NCBI RefSeq assembly: GCF_007747995.1
Contig: NZ_CP036276.1
Coordinates: forward strand, 1,479,001-1,543,000
Source: Symmachiella dynata
GTDB lineage: Bacteria; Planctomycetota; Planctomycetia; Planctomycetales; Planctomycetaceae
Direction: 5' to 3'
DNA length: 64,000 nt
In this document: in pieces, positions 1 through 8,752 of the stretch
How positions within the stretch are numbered: the first letter of the stretch is position 1
How the letters are laid out: every line of letters starts with the position of its first letter
The notes under the pieces: model-generated
What the model saw: the letters and a program-made list of their open reading frames with translations, nothing else
Databases searched by the model: none
Told to the model about the DNA's origin: nothing
Position numbers and translations under genes: made by a program

Positions 1-397
1 CATCAGAGGACTTGGCGTACAGCAACCAAGCTTCGTGATCTTCTGTTTCCAGTTGCAGGTACTGCCCGAGGTAACGGATCGCATCTCGGCGTTTTTGTGC
101 AGCTTGTTTTTCCAGCTTTTCCAGTTTCTCGCCTTCGGCCGACTGCGCGGCGGTTTCGTCAGCCTTTGCCTCGTCCAACAAGCGGACGGCGCGGTCATAT
201 AGGTCGCTTGCGTTTCGGTCGACCATCACACCGTGCACGAGATGAATCACGGTCCCTGAAACCAACAGCGCAACCGCCAAGATCAAAACCAGTCGTCCAT
301 TGACACGTCCATGACGTGTCTGGTGCGAAGTCGATTCAATTCCGAGAATTTGAGTTTTCATTTGCAGTCCAACCTGGCTTGAATTTGTTGCCGACAT
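1..397 (-). CDS. TPR-like membrane protein, N-terminal part (partial)
   Basis: An open frame starts at ATG 397 and runs off the left edge after about 132 codons, so the C-terminal part is missing. A second in-frame ATG lies at 361. Residues about 36-55 form one hydrophobic membrane helix (VLILAVALLVSGTVIHLV), preceded by a basic stretch, which suggests an N-in anchor with the rest outside the cytoplasm. After it come charged amphipathic helices rich in Ala, Glu and Lys, ending in a segment that resembles a tetratricopeptide unit (YLGQYLQLETEDHEAWLLYA). The likely role is a membrane-anchored scaffold, but the catalytic part, if any, lies outside the window. The function is inferred only. Confidence 0.7.
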   Translation of the reverse strand, partial: MSATNSSQVGLQMKTQILGIESTSHQTRHGRVNGRLVLILAVALLVSGTVIHLVHGVMVDRNASDLYDRAVRLLDEAKADETAAQSAEGEKLEKLEKQAAQKRRDAIRYLGQYLQLETEDHEAWLLYAKSSD

Positions 398-918
398 GCG
401 GCCGTTTTTTTGAAGGGATCTCTCTGGTGATTCGCATCATTCGAATTCGAGCGGTCCGTCAACAGTCTCTGCCCCGTTTATGACTCGTGCCCCATTGATT
501 CTTCTTAGTACTACTGTGTGCAGTCAGAAATCGGTGGATGAGTCCCCAGCATATTTTCTGTTCAATGAAAAAAAACGTGCGAGAACCGGTTTGGCCCCTC
601 CATTGGCCATGCGGAAATGCGTTGACATTCCGCAACATCCCATCACGATCAGGGAGTTCCACACAATGCGTGCAAACCGCATTCGCTGTTGTTCCATGCG
701 TCCAGCCAGTATTGACGGTACGCAGGAGACGTTCCTGGCAGTTCAGGGAACATCTCTTATGGACAATGTAGCGGCCAAATCCTTGAGCGTCCTCAAGGTA
801 ACGACTCTCTGGACAATTCACAGCGCGAAATTCACCGATTTTTTCGGAGATACGGGTCATTCCCGATTTTACGCCCCTCCTGGCAGCATGCGGCAACTAG
901 GCTGACATTCTTGCACGG
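398..918. other. Gene gap with a doubtful cysteine-containing ORF (459-896, minus)
   Basis: No convincing gene is seen here. On the minus strand an ORF of 145 codons starts at ATG 896 and ends at 459, just downstream of the rlmB stop. It has a CxxxC pair and a CxxC pair that could be zinc ligands (RCSLNC and VCTHC), but it matches nothing I recognise. An equally long ORF (480-905) opens on the other strand, so at least one of the two is chance. Low confidence that either is expressed. Confidence 0.3.
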
Positions 919-1686
919 TCATCGCTGACGTGTCGCTTCATACAGTACAATTCCGGCCGCGACAGCTGCGTTGAGCGAACCGATTTCTCCTTGCAGCGGA
1001 ATTCGCACGAACCCGTCGCAAACCGCTTGGACCTCGGAGGAAATTCCGGTTCCCTCATTACCGATGACCAACCCGATCGGGCCGGACAAATCGTGCTTGA
1101 AAATCGGTTCGACCGCCTTTTCACTCGCTCCATAGACCAAGATTCCCTGCGTTTGCAGAAGTTGAATCATGGTCGCCACATCTGCAGATTGCACAATGGG
1201 TACGCGGTTGACTGCGCCGACGGAACTTCGCGCCACCAGACTGTTGACCGTCGCTTGGCGGTGTTTTCCAACAACGATTGCCGAAGCGCCAAACACCTCA
1301 GCCGAGCGGATCACCGCACCAAAATTGTAGGCGTCCTGCATCGCGTCTAAAATTAAATAGAGCGGGTTCTTTGCCGGATTTTGTAAGACCTCTTCGGCCG
1401 CCTTGTAAGGGAAAATCCCCATCTTGGCGAGATAACCTTGGTGGTCCTTGGTTTTGGCCAATTGGGTCAAGCGGGTAGCTGTTTCCACGATTACCGGGAC
1501 ATGGTGACGGTCGGCGAGGCTTTGCAATCGCGACAGTTCTTCCTCGCCCAAGCGGTCGGCCAAATGGATTTCGTGAATGGGCCATCGATTGGCTTCGAGC
1601 GTTTGCCGTACGAGGTGCCGTCCCCATAGCCAACAGCGTTGATGATTGCCCAACAACGCGTCTCGCCGTTTTTTTGCAGCTGCCAC
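919..1686 (-). CDS. rlmB: 23S rRNA (guanosine-2'-O)-methyltransferase, TrmH/SpoU family
   Basis: This is an AdoMet-dependent SPOUT methyltransferase for ribose 2'-O-methylation of rRNA. All three family motifs are visible: motif 1 (NFGAVIRSAEVFGA), motif 2 (IGLVIGNEGTGIS) and motif 3 (IPLQGEIGSLNAAVAAG), which build the trefoil knot and cofactor site. The N-terminal RNA-binding part begins near WGRHLVRQTL. The open frame extends back to ATG 1884, but that would overlap the preceding gene by about 128 bases. GTG at 1686 has a good AAAGGGA ribosome site and gives 255 residues, close to the roughly 245 of E. coli RlmB, so I chose it; TTG at 1656 is the alternative. It follows the 1757-2263 gene in the same direction. 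The exact substrate (RlmB against another TrmH relative) is inferred. Confidence 0.85.
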   Translation of the reverse strand: MAAAKKRRDALLGNHQRCWLWGRHLVRQTLEANRWPIHEIHLADRLGEEELSRLQSLADRHHVPVIVETATRLTQLAKTKDHQGYLAKMGIFPYKAAEEVLQNPAKNPLYLILDAMQDAYNFGAVIRSAEVFGASAIVVGKHRQATVNSLVARSSVGAVNRVPIVQSADVATMIQLLQTQGILVYGASEKAVEPIFKHDLSGPIGLVIGNEGTGISSEVQAVCDGFVRIPLQGEIGSLNAAVAAGIVLYEATRQR

Positions 1687-1756
1687 TGCGGTCCCTTTCC
1701 AAGCGATGGCTACTCTGCCAGCTGACCAGTATTGCTCTGCAGCGAGTCTCAGTTTT

Positions 1757-2263
1757 TTACGGTGTGAGCCGTTTGCTGATTTCGCCAAGAACGTTGTCGA
1801 GTTGCGATCGGACTTCGCTCGTGGCGGGATAAACGACGCGGCCCCGTTGGTCGTTTGTGATGGCCACAACATCGAATTCACCATTACGGCGTCTTAGGGG
1901 CATCACATAGGAGTTTCCGGTTGACAGATTGGAGATTTCAGAGAGTCCGACGACGGTGAGTTCCTTATCGGGAAATACGCCGTACATCGTTTCGGCAACA
2001 CTCACGCGGCCGGTGGCTGAATCAGCGACGTTGCCGATGATTACCAAGTCCGCGTCAGCAAATTGGCGGCGGTTGAGCGTGATGGGATTGGAACTCAGCC
2101 CGGCTAAGGCCAACAGACCGGCGATCCAGACGACCCACACGGTTATGCCAACGACCAATCTTGTTTTTGAACGCGGCAAAACAGCGGATTGTTCTTCCAT
2201 GACTTCCGGCGGCGACGATGCAGCGTCTTGTTTTTGAGCCGCCTGGCGGCGATGTCGTGACAA
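1757..2263 (-). CDS. Single-pass membrane protein of unknown function
   Basis: This 168-residue protein is not recognised. It has a basic N-terminal tail, one membrane helix at about residues 36-57 (VVGITVWVVWIAGLLALAGL) and an extracytoplasmic domain of about 110 residues with alternating hydrophobic strands (LVIIGNVADSATGRVSVAET). The domain has no cysteines or obvious catalytic motif and looks like a small beta domain. The start at 2263 is used because the basic tail plus helix is a normal N-in anchor. It lies directly upstream of the rRNA methyltransferase on the same strand and may share a transcript with it, but the functions appear unrelated. Confidence 0.7.
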   Translation of the reverse strand: MSRHRRQAAQKQDAASSPPEVMEEQSAVLPRSKTRLVVGITVWVVWIAGLLALAGLSSNPITLNRRQFADADLVIIGNVADSATGRVSVAETMYGVFPDKELTVVGLSEISNLSTGNSYVMPLRRRNGEFDVVAITNDQRGRVVYPATSEVRSQLDNVLGEISKRLTP

Positions 2264-2495
2264 CGTGCTTTCCTTCCCTGCGACGCACGATTCGAAAATT
2301 GGTGGCTGATGAGCAACTTTCGGGATCGGAAAAATATCAATTCAAGTGCTAGCGGTCGCTGCTGCGGGGTTTTTGCAACAGTGCGATCTTGCCGCAGTGG
2401 AGCCCTGGTTCGCCAAGAGGCATTGGCATTCTCATGGTGAGGCGACGCTATCTTGCCGCTGAGAAACAAGCTGCGATCTCCCAGCGGGAGCACCG

Positions 2496-2900
2496 TTAGT
2501 TGGGGGAGAAGGCGCGGCTGACATCGATGATGTATTGGTCGTCGAATGCTTCCTCGAAATCGAAGACGTTGCAAAAATCCTCTAAGCGATCATCGTCGGT
2601 TTTCTTCATGTCTCCGCTTTCGATCAATTCGAAGACAATTTTCCCGAAATCTTCTGTCGTATAGATTCCCCAGCTATTAAAGACAGTGCGGGCCAACATG
2701 CCGAACTGTTCTTGAGCGTATTGGCGAATGCCATTGACTAATTCCTGTCCGGAGATATGGGCCTCCGCTTCGGAATAATGGACGCCCGCCGCAGGGGGAT
2801 GGCGAAACAGGTTTTGCGAATACCGCAAGGCTGGGAAAATGAACCGATACGCATTGGAATCGTAACGGCGTCTGATCGTTGTATTTGATGTCGTTGTCAT
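2496..2900 (-). CDS. Minf_1886 family protein (Verrucomicrobia/Planctomycetes-restricted)
   Basis: This 134-residue protein matches my memory of the small, uncharacterised Minf_1886 family (TIGR04138), which is largely limited to Planctomycetes and Verrucomicrobia. The family core is visible: HISGQELVNGIRQYAQEQFG followed by a tryptophan-containing helix (VFNSWGIYTTEDFG), an IVFELIESG helix and an acidic C-terminal segment (FDFEEAFDD). No membrane segment or signal peptide is seen, so it is probably cytoplasmic. The biochemical role is unknown. It stands alone, with gaps on both sides. Confidence 0.8.
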   Translation of the reverse strand: MTTTSNTTIRRRYDSNAYRFIFPALRYSQNLFRHPPAAGVHYSEAEAHISGQELVNGIRQYAQEQFGMLARTVFNSWGIYTTEDFGKIVFELIESGDMKKTDDDRLEDFCNVFDFEEAFDDQYIIDVSRAFSPN

Positions 2901-3347
2901 GGCTTGCGTAGTACACTTCCGTTCCCGGTTTCACGGCGAGTTGTTATTGCTGTGAACTTTGGCCGGGCGATGTTTTCGGAGACTCTTTATTTACGCGAAA
3001 TCCCAAGTCCGCAGACTTTCCAAACAAACGCTGTCCTTATTGCCGCTGCGACGACTGGTGCTGATGCAGGGGTTCATCACTTTGATGAATTCGAACGGCA
3101 AGTTTCGCCGATTGTCTGTGGCGGCGTGCCTGTTCATCATAACCGGACAGGGGATGCAATTTGAATGCAAATCTTGACATTTTCTTAAGATACCCTGGCA
3201 GGTACGAAGAATCCGCCTCATGGTTTTCGAGGTCCCCCGAGACCTCCAGCAGTTCCCAGACGTTCAGGTTTCAGGTTTGCAAGTCCGTTGTCTCACCTCA
3301 AACAATGACGAGGCTGCTGAGCGACTCTGCATGGATGCAGCAAACTT
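2901..3347. other. Gene gap, nothing recognised
   Basis: About 450 bases between the Minf_1886 gene and the 3' end of the PSP1-domain gene. Short ORFs open on both strands but none has a plausible start with a ribosome site or a recognisable product. Promoter elements for the downstream gene may lie here, but none is convincing. Confidence 0.5.
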
Positions 3348-4196
3348 CTATTCGGCCGGCTTGACCGTCTCGGCCGATTTGGAGCGTTTGACGACTGTCA
3401 CGATCTCACTTTCGTCAACGATAATGCGGCGTTGGTCTTCATATTGAATTAACAGTTTCCTGGCTAAGATTTCTTGCCGTAACACCTTGCCCTGTCCTTG
3501 TTTAGTGACGACCATGTTTCCGACAGCGGGCAACTCCCGGCGGATTTCCTGATACGTATCGTATTCGTACCGCAGGCAGCATTTGAGCCGTCCGCAGCGG
3601 CCGGAAATCTTTGTTGGGTCCAAAGTGGCTCGTTGAACCTTGGCCATTTTCATGGAAACCGGCGGCATCTGGGTGAGATGCGTATTGCAACAGACCGGTT
3701 TGCCGCAGTCGCCGTAGTCGGCAAGCAACTTCGCTTCATCGCGAACACCGATTTGCCGCATTTCGATCCGGGTGTGGAATTTCTTTGCCAGCGCTTTGAC
3801 CAACTCCCGGAAATCGACTCGCTTTTCTGCCAAGTAGAAAAAGACGATCCGTTCTCCGCCGAGCACGTGCTCAACATCGATGAGTTCCATTTGCAGTTTG
3901 CGCTCGCGGATCATTTCCGCGCAGTCGTGGAATTCAATTCGCTCTTTTTCGTGCAACTCTCCGCTGGATTGCTCGTCCTCAAGAGTGGCAATGCGGACAA
4001 TATGGCCTTTCGTTTCGGAGGAGGGCAAAAACTTAACGGCGCGTTCCGTTGCTTCGCAAAGGACCTCGCCCAATTCCATTCCCCGGTCGCTACGGACGAC
4101 CACGGAATCTCCGCGGGCATAGGTTTGCGGCCCTTTTACCGAAAAGGGGGCGACGTGGCGGATTAACCCATAGCGAACGACGTAACGACTCGGCAT
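3348..4196 (-). CDS. ricT: PSP1-domain regulatory-complex protein, RicT/YaaT type
   Basis: This 282-residue protein belongs to the PSP1 C-terminal domain family. In Bacillus the homologue RicT (YaaT) works with RicA and RicF in an iron-sulfur complex that affects mRNA processing and development. The hallmark cysteine motifs are present at about residues 164-215: GDCGKPVCC, then GRCGRLKCCLRYE. The N-terminal part (YVVRYGLIRHVAPF) and the long central helix region fit the family, and the length is typical. It lies downstream of the holB-like gene on the same strand, the same pairing seen in Firmicutes (holB-yaaT). RicA and RicF homologues are not visible here, so the partner proteins are unknown. 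Confidence 0.85.
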   Translation of the reverse strand: MPSRYVVRYGLIRHVAPFSVKGPQTYARGDSVVVRSDRGMELGEVLCEATERAVKFLPSSETKGHIVRIATLEDEQSSGELHEKERIEFHDCAEMIRERKLQMELIDVEHVLGGERIVFFYLAEKRVDFRELVKALAKKFHTRIEMRQIGVRDEAKLLADYGDCGKPVCCNTHLTQMPPVSMKMAKVQRATLDPTKISGRCGRLKCCLRYEYDTYQEIRRELPAVGNMVVTKQGQGKVLRQEILARKLLIQYEDQRRIIVDESEIVTVVKRSKSAETVKPAE

Positions 4197-4425
4197 GGTG
4201 ATCTCGATAGATATGTATATGTTTCAATATGAAGCCGTCGCTGTCAGCCATGCCTCGCTTGTCCCGAGGCATTCAAGTGGCGGCGTCTATTGAAATTTGT
4301 GGAAAGGCAAAAATCCCAACGGGCATTATAGGCCCATCGCTGCGGCAATTGCCATCGTGGCAACAAATGCCGGGATTATCGGCTACTGGAGGCGTTCCGG
4401 TGGTCGGGGGAAGTGTGCTTTATGT

Positions 4426-5442
4426 TCAGGCAGACGTTTTTGCCGTACGGCCGATTCGGCCCAGGTCGTCGAACAGCGCTTCGATGCACAGTCCGACCGA
4501 CATACTGCGATCCAAGTGCATTTGCGCAGTCACGGCGCGTTCGATGGCGGCACCGATCACTTCAGCCCGTTCCGGGTCGATTTCGGAAACCTCTGCAAGC
4601 GAGTGGCGGTAGTACTCCATGCAAAACCGGATTATCCAAGCGGCCCGTTGTCGTTGTGCCGCCGTGTCTGAACCAGCCGCTTCGATGCATTCCATGACCT
4701 GGGCAGCTGTATTCACGCTGTGAAATCGTTCTGATGCGAGTGCGGCAAACAATGTCCGCCGTTGCTCCAGAAGTTCAGCGTCTCCCAATTGCGCTGCAGT
4801 CGCCAAACTGCCGTCGCTCAGCGCGGCAATTTCAGCGGCGACCTCGGGCGAGTCGGTGATGCCGTTTGCCAAGATTAAGTCCGCCACATCCTCGGCGGTG
4901 AGGGGGGCAAAACGAATGGTTTGGCAGCGTGAGCGAATCGTAGGCAATAGCCGCTCGACATTGGTGGCGATCAGCAGGATCAATGAACCGTGCGGGGGTT
5001 CCTCCAAGGTCTTTAGAAAGGCGTTGGCAGCTGCATCGTTCATTTTGTCGGCGTCATCGATGACGGCGATTTTACGGTCGGCCGACATTGGCTTGAGGGA
5101 CAAGTCGTGGCAGAGGCCTTCCTTGCCGCGATTCTCCTTAGGGCCGATAAACTGTTCGATCAGCAGTTCGCGTTTCTCCGGCAGCAGTTGCACGCGAGAA
5201 AAATCGGGGTGCGCGCCGCTAGCCATTTGTTTGCAAGACGGGCAGGTTCCGCAGGGATCCAGGTCCGTGTGGGAGTGGGTCTGACAAAAGAGCGCCTGCG
5301 CCAACGTTGTCGCGAAGGTCTGTTTGCCAACCCCTTCAGGCCCCACAAACAGATACGCCTGTCCCAGCCGGCCGCGCGATAGCGTACGGCGAAACATTTC
5401 GATCTGCTGTGTATGTCCGCGTAGTTGTTCCCAGCCCATCAC
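4426..5442 (-). CDS. holB: DNA polymerase III subunit delta' (clamp loader)
   Basis: This is an AAA+ clamp-loader subunit of 338 residues. Visible motifs are the Walker A loop (GPEGVGKQT), a zinc-binding cysteine module (CGTCPSCK plus an upstream Cys) at about residues 52-70, Walker B (AVIDDADKMNDAAANAFLKTLEEPP) and the sensor motif with SRC (TIRSRCQTIRFAP). The C-terminal collar domain is helical. In the holoenzyme it sits with delta and tau/gamma to load the beta clamp. ATG 5442 follows a plausible gap and gives the expected start (WEQLRGHTQQI). It is upstream of the PSP1-domain gene, a conserved neighbourhood. Confidence 0.92.
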   Translation of the reverse strand: MMGWEQLRGHTQQIEMFRRTLSRGRLGQAYLFVGPEGVGKQTFATTLAQALFCQTHSHTDLDPCGTCPSCKQMASGAHPDFSRVQLLPEKRELLIEQFIGPKENRGKEGLCHDLSLKPMSADRKIAVIDDADKMNDAAANAFLKTLEEPPHGSLILLIATNVERLLPTIRSRCQTIRFAPLTAEDVADLILANGITDSPEVAAEIAALSDGSLATAAQLGDAELLEQRRTLFAALASERFHSVNTAAQVMECIEAAGSDTAAQRQRAAWIIRFCMEYYRHSLAEVSEIDPERAEVIGAAIERAVTAQMHLDRSMSVGLCIEALFDDLGRIGRTAKTSA

Positions 5443-5837
5443 CCTGCCGTCCTTCGTGACCGCAGGCCTCGCAATCGGAATTCAGAGCGAAAGGTCGCGG
5501 CGTCTGCGGTATTAAATTTCAATCGCAGAGAGTATCACGTCGAGATAGCGGGAACAACTGGCGCTGGAGTGGGACAATCGTCTGTCGTGGGGAAACAATC
5601 ATCGGGTGGCAGCGATTGCCAACGGCAATGGGTCTGCCGTAGGCACAAGACGGGTGCAATTTCAGCTGTCCCGATGAATGAGACTCTGCTTGTTAACGGA
5701 GCGCGGAAATTGCGGCTTCTTGCGGGCTGTGCCCGCCCCGATTGCTGCGCCATCGCGGCCACCCTCTCCCAATTCTATGCCTATCGAATACAGGGTTGGT
5801 TGCTCTGGGAGAGAGGGGGGCATGTTGTCCGGCGGGT
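5443..5837. other. Gene gap holding a two-hairpin repeat
   Basis: About 395 bases between the holB start and the 3' end of the secreted-protein gene. No credible gene is seen. The part at 5708-5765 is a dispersed two-hairpin repeat, described in its own entry. Confidence 0.5.
5708..5765 (+). repeat. Two-hairpin intergenic repeat, copy 1
   Basis: Two adjacent stems: GCGGGC (5722-5727) with GCCCGC (5731-5736), then CGATTGC (5739-5745) with GCCATCG (5749-5755, one mismatch). The same layout, with compensating base changes, occurs at 14820 and 23620. It lies in a gene gap. Confidence 0.75.
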
Positions 5838-6824
5838 TTATTTCCGTGACATGTACATCGCTGGGGCATCGATGATCCAGGGGGTGGACCAGGTGCGGCC
5901 GTCGTTGGCGTTGCAGACGTCGAAGAAGTAGGTGTTGAACCGCACGCACCTGTAGTCGTGGTAGTTGTGCGAGGCGATGTGGTCGGCGGGGGTGAGGTTT
6001 TCGACGCCCGGTTTTGCGTAGTAGTGAATCCGCCCATCGGGAGTGAAGGACATTCCAATCGTCCACCAGCCGGTTTGTTTGATTTGCGGACCGGTGTAGT
6101 CGTAGCCCCGTTCATCGGCGCGAATGATGAAGTAGGCGGAGTCTTCTTTGTAGCCGCTGGTTTTGCTGTTGAATTGAATGAACATACCGGGATAGAGCGT
6201 TTCGCTTTCCGTTCCGCCGCTAAACCGGGAACGGAAACCAAAGAATCCTCGTTTACGAGAACCGCCCCGCGTGGAACGTTGTGCGAGGACACTGGCGCGA
6301 AATCCGAATGAGGTTCCGGTGCGGTTTTCCCATTTGTCGAACTCGGGGATGTAGAGTCGGACCACCACGTTGGGGGACCAGGCGACCGGTACAAATCCGC
6401 CTAAGGCATTCGTCACGTCGACCAACAGGTCGTCCTGTTGCCATTTGCGTGATGAGTAACCGGGGATGCCGGAGTTCAGCGTTTGCATCAACATCGCGCC
6501 GGTGCTGCCGGGAAGTCCGCCTGCCGGGGGCGTGACACGTTTGATGACGTCGGGCTGTCCGCGTTTGAGACTTTCAAACCATTTGTTGTTGTTGGACTTC
6601 CCAGAGGGATACCGGGTTTGTTTGTCGATGTTGCTGCTGCTCTTGGGGAAATTGTGTGTGAAGACCCATTCGGTATCTTCAAAGTCGTCACTGGCTTTCG
6701 CCTGGAAAGTGCCGGTTCCGGGGACAACTTGAGCCGACGCAGTTCCGCAAAGAACCGTAACCGTCAACGCCGAACAAAGAGTCGCCGCGAGCGACTTGGC
6801 AATCGAAATTCGCATGGTATCCAT
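5838..6824 (-). CDS. Secreted protein of unknown function
   Basis: This 328-residue exported protein starts with a clear signal peptide (ISIAKSLAATLCSALTVTVLCGTASA, cleaved before QVVPG). The frame extends further upstream, but the first start that leaves a signal peptide at the N-terminus is ATG 6824, with ATG 6815 as an alternative nearer the GGGATGG ribosome site. The mature part is rich in aromatic residues and Ser/Gly and has beta-strand patterns (WTIGMSFTPDGRIHYYAKPG), suggesting a beta-sandwich or lectin-like fold. A basic segment (RGGSRKRGFFGFRSRF) interrupts it. I do not recognise the family. It is transcribed divergently from the zinc-ribbon genes. Confidence 0.75.
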   Translation of the reverse strand: MDTMRISIAKSLAATLCSALTVTVLCGTASAQVVPGTGTFQAKASDDFEDTEWVFTHNFPKSSSNIDKQTRYPSGKSNNNKWFESLKRGQPDVIKRVTPPAGGLPGSTGAMLMQTLNSGIPGYSSRKWQQDDLLVDVTNALGGFVPVAWSPNVVVRLYIPEFDKWENRTGTSFGFRASVLAQRSTRGGSRKRGFFGFRSRFSGGTESETLYPGMFIQFNSKTSGYKEDSAYFIIRADERGYDYTGPQIKQTGWWTIGMSFTPDGRIHYYAKPGVENLTPADHIASHNYHDYRCVRFNTYFFDVCNANDGRTWSTPWIIDAPAMYMSRK

Positions 6825-7150
6825 CCCAAAACTCAAATGGCGGTTATATACATTTTCCCCGAAAGAGAGCGTGGGCGCTCTCTTAGCACTCCTCTGAAAT
6901 ATCGGAATAGTAAACGGGAGAGCGTAAAGGATGTTTGTCGGCATAATCGTGTTTGTCGGAACCAGACGATCGTGCGCGGAAAACTTTGACATTCGCGTCC
7001 TCTGACTTAGAGGACCGCTGCGATTTCCCGATTTGCGAAACCGGAGAAAAAAGTTGTGGATTTTCAGATTGACCACTAGTAGCATGCGGATAGTGCGTTG
7101 TCCCAATGAGACCCGCCGGTTTGTTTTCGCCTCGCTTGGGGAATTATTTC

Positions 7151-7699
7151 ATGTCGATTACGGTGCGCTGCCCGTGCGGTAAAGCCTATAAGGTGGCTGA
7201 TAAACTTGCCGGCAAAAAAATCAAATGCAAGGCGTGCGAAAAGGTGTTGGCGATTCCGCGTCCGGTTGCCAAAACGAAACGGGATGGGATATCCAGCGAC
7301 GACGATTCGGGGTTTTTGGACGTGGATCTGGATGCGGAGTATTCGCAGATGGCGGCGGTCAAACGCGCGCGTCCCAAACAAAGCGAATCTGAAAGCCAAT
7401 TTGCCGATCCCTTCGAAAGGCGCGGTTTGGCAGCTGCCGGCCTCGATGTCTCCCAGAATAAAGAGCCTCGCTTTTTTATTCCGTCCATGCCCCGCGTTGA
7501 AAAAGTTGTCAGCAAACTGATCCCCTTGATGGGCGTCGCTTTGGGTCTGTTGATGATGTTGGGCACCTACCTGCTTTTTGTGTATTACAGATTATTCTGG
7601 CCGTTTCTAGGGGCTGCGGGCATCATTGTGGCGATCGTCAGCCTGAATTTGCTCTTCAAGGAAGAAGATGAGGTAGAAGCAGAGCCAGAGGCAGATTAA
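7151..7699 (+). CDS. Zinc-ribbon membrane protein, tandem paralogue 1
   Basis: The 182-residue product has an N-terminal zinc ribbon with CPCGK and CKACEK (two CxC/CxxC-like pairs about 20 residues apart), a low-complexity acidic linker (SSDDDSGFLDVDLDAEYSQMAAV) and a C-terminal hairpin of two membrane helices (about residues 130-150 and 155-172). The frame opens at 7106, but ATG 7151 puts the zinc ribbon at the N-terminus exactly as in the following paralogue. The linker and ribbon are nearly the same in the next gene while the membrane parts differ, so this is a tandem duplication. It probably senses or binds something on the cytoplasmic side of the membrane. No function is known to me. Confidence 0.8.
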   Translation: MSITVRCPCGKAYKVADKLAGKKIKCKACEKVLAIPRPVAKTKRDGISSDDDSGFLDVDLDAEYSQMAAVKRARPKQSESESQFADPFERRGLAAAGLDVSQNKEPRFFIPSMPRVEKVVSKLIPLMGVALGLLMMLGTYLLFVYYRLFWPFLGAAGIIVAIVSLNLLFKEEDEVEAEPEAD

Positions 7700-7785
7700 C
7701 CCGCCCCAGATCAACGGCGCCTGCGCTTACCTGCCGACCTCAACCGGCAGATCCGCTCTTACTATCGTTTGGGAAGAATAGAGAC

Positions 7786-8295
7786 ATGACCATTTCCGTA
7801 CCTTGCTCGTGCGGCAAGTCTTATAAAGTTGCCGACAAACTTGTCGGTAAGAAATTCAAATGCAAGGCGTGCGACAAGGTGTTGGCCATACCCCGACCGG
7901 CGGCGCGAAAGAAAGCGAAAACGGCCAAGTCGGATGAGGACTCCGATTTTTTGGACATGGATCTCGATTCCGAGTTTTCCCAGATGGCAGCTGTTGAGCG
8001 GCCGCGGTCGAACGATGACGACGATGAGTGGGACGTCACCCAGCAGCGCGATTATCGATTTGCTAACGGCGATCCGAATAGTGCGGAACCGCTTCAACGT
8101 TCTCATCAACAGGGGATGGGAGTCGAACAAACGGCGGCGATTGTGTTGGGGGTCCTGGCGATTTGCATTGGCATCGGTCTGATTGGCAGCGGGATTTACT
8201 TGCGGGTCAACCACGGTTGGCGAATCCGCGGCTTCATTGGTCTGGGGATTACGTCTCTAGTCAGCGGCGTGGGTTTTTTGGTCAAAGGGTTGTGA
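7786..8295 (+). CDS. Zinc-ribbon membrane protein, tandem paralogue 2
   Basis: The 169-residue product repeats the layout of its upstream neighbour: zinc ribbon (CSCGK and CKACDK), acidic linker (SDEDSDFLDMDLDSEFSQMAAV) and two C-terminal membrane helices (about residues 110-132 and 145-165). The first 75 residues are closely similar to the neighbour; the rest has diverged. The gap between the genes is 86 bases, so co-transcription is likely. An inverted repeat that could act as terminator follows 9 bases after the stop. Function unknown. Confidence 0.8.
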   Translation: MTISVPCSCGKSYKVADKLVGKKFKCKACDKVLAIPRPAARKKAKTAKSDEDSDFLDMDLDSEFSQMAAVERPRSNDDDDEWDVTQQRDYRFANGDPNSAEPLQRSHQQGMGVEQTAAIVLGVLAICIGIGLIGSGIYLRVNHGWRIRGFIGLGITSLVSGVGFLVKGL

Positions 8296-8303
8296 AGAGA
8301 ACT

Positions 8304-8376
8304 AGGGCAGGCTCCCGCCTGCCGTGAATTACACTCGACGTGAATCGCTGAGTTGCGGCAGGCGGGAGCCTGCCCT
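8304..8376. terminator. Inverted repeat between convergent genes, likely bidirectional terminator
   Basis: Arms 8304-8323 and 8357-8376 are perfect 20-base inverted copies. Each arm is itself a short hairpin (GGCAGGC, loop GGGA, GCCTGCC). It sits right after the second zinc-ribbon gene and before the 3' end of the opposing gene at 8432. No T-run follows, so termination is inferred; it may also be a REP-like element. Confidence 0.6.
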
Positions 8377-8431
8377 ACGGGTTAGACGTTGCTGCGATCT
8401 AGAGAATGCGCCCTCCCGGGAGGGTGGTCTT

Positions 8432-8710
8432 TTAGATGCGAAACTTCTCTTGGAGACTTTCCAACTTTGCCGAATCATGTGGGTGGCCGCAGTCGCAATC
8501 GTCATTGAGGTCACTATACCGGACCGCTAAGCAGACGTTACAACGGCCGCAACATCGGCAATAGGGCACTTGGCAAGTCGCGCACAAACGAACCTCTTTC
8601 GACCGTTTAGTCCCGCATCCCGGACAGCGTCCGCAACCCGGGCAGGTTTGCGTCGTTGCGGCGATCACTGTTGAGCAGCCAGGGCAATGAATCATTTTGG
8701 ATGTCGACAT
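8432..8710 (-). CDS. Small cysteine-rich zinc-finger protein
   Basis: This 92-residue protein has 16 cysteines arranged as repeated CxxC pairs (CPGC, CPGCGRCPGC, CATC, CRCCGRCNVC) plus a CDCGH near the C-terminus, the pattern of several double zinc ribbons in series. It has no membrane segment. The final part (SAKLESLQEKF) is helical. It could be a zinc-dependent adaptor or a nucleic-acid-binding protein; no more specific family is recognised. It converges on the zinc-ribbon pair to its left. Confidence 0.75.
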   Translation of the reverse strand: MSTSKMIHCPGCSTVIAATTQTCPGCGRCPGCGTKRSKEVRLCATCQVPYCRCCGRCNVCLAVRYSDLNDDCDCGHPHDSAKLESLQEKFRI

Positions 8711-8752
8711 GGGTTGAATGGGGTGGTTGATCTTTGTAGCACGTGGGTCCGC

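Noticed and set aside
1687-1884. Start of rlmB at ATG 1884
   Set aside because: It would overlap the upstream gene by about 128 bases and give a protein about 65 residues longer than usual; GTG 1686 has a good ribosome site.
8304-8376. CRISPR-like repeat
   Set aside because: Only one inverted pair, no regularly spaced direct repeats; no CRISPR array seen anywhere in the window.
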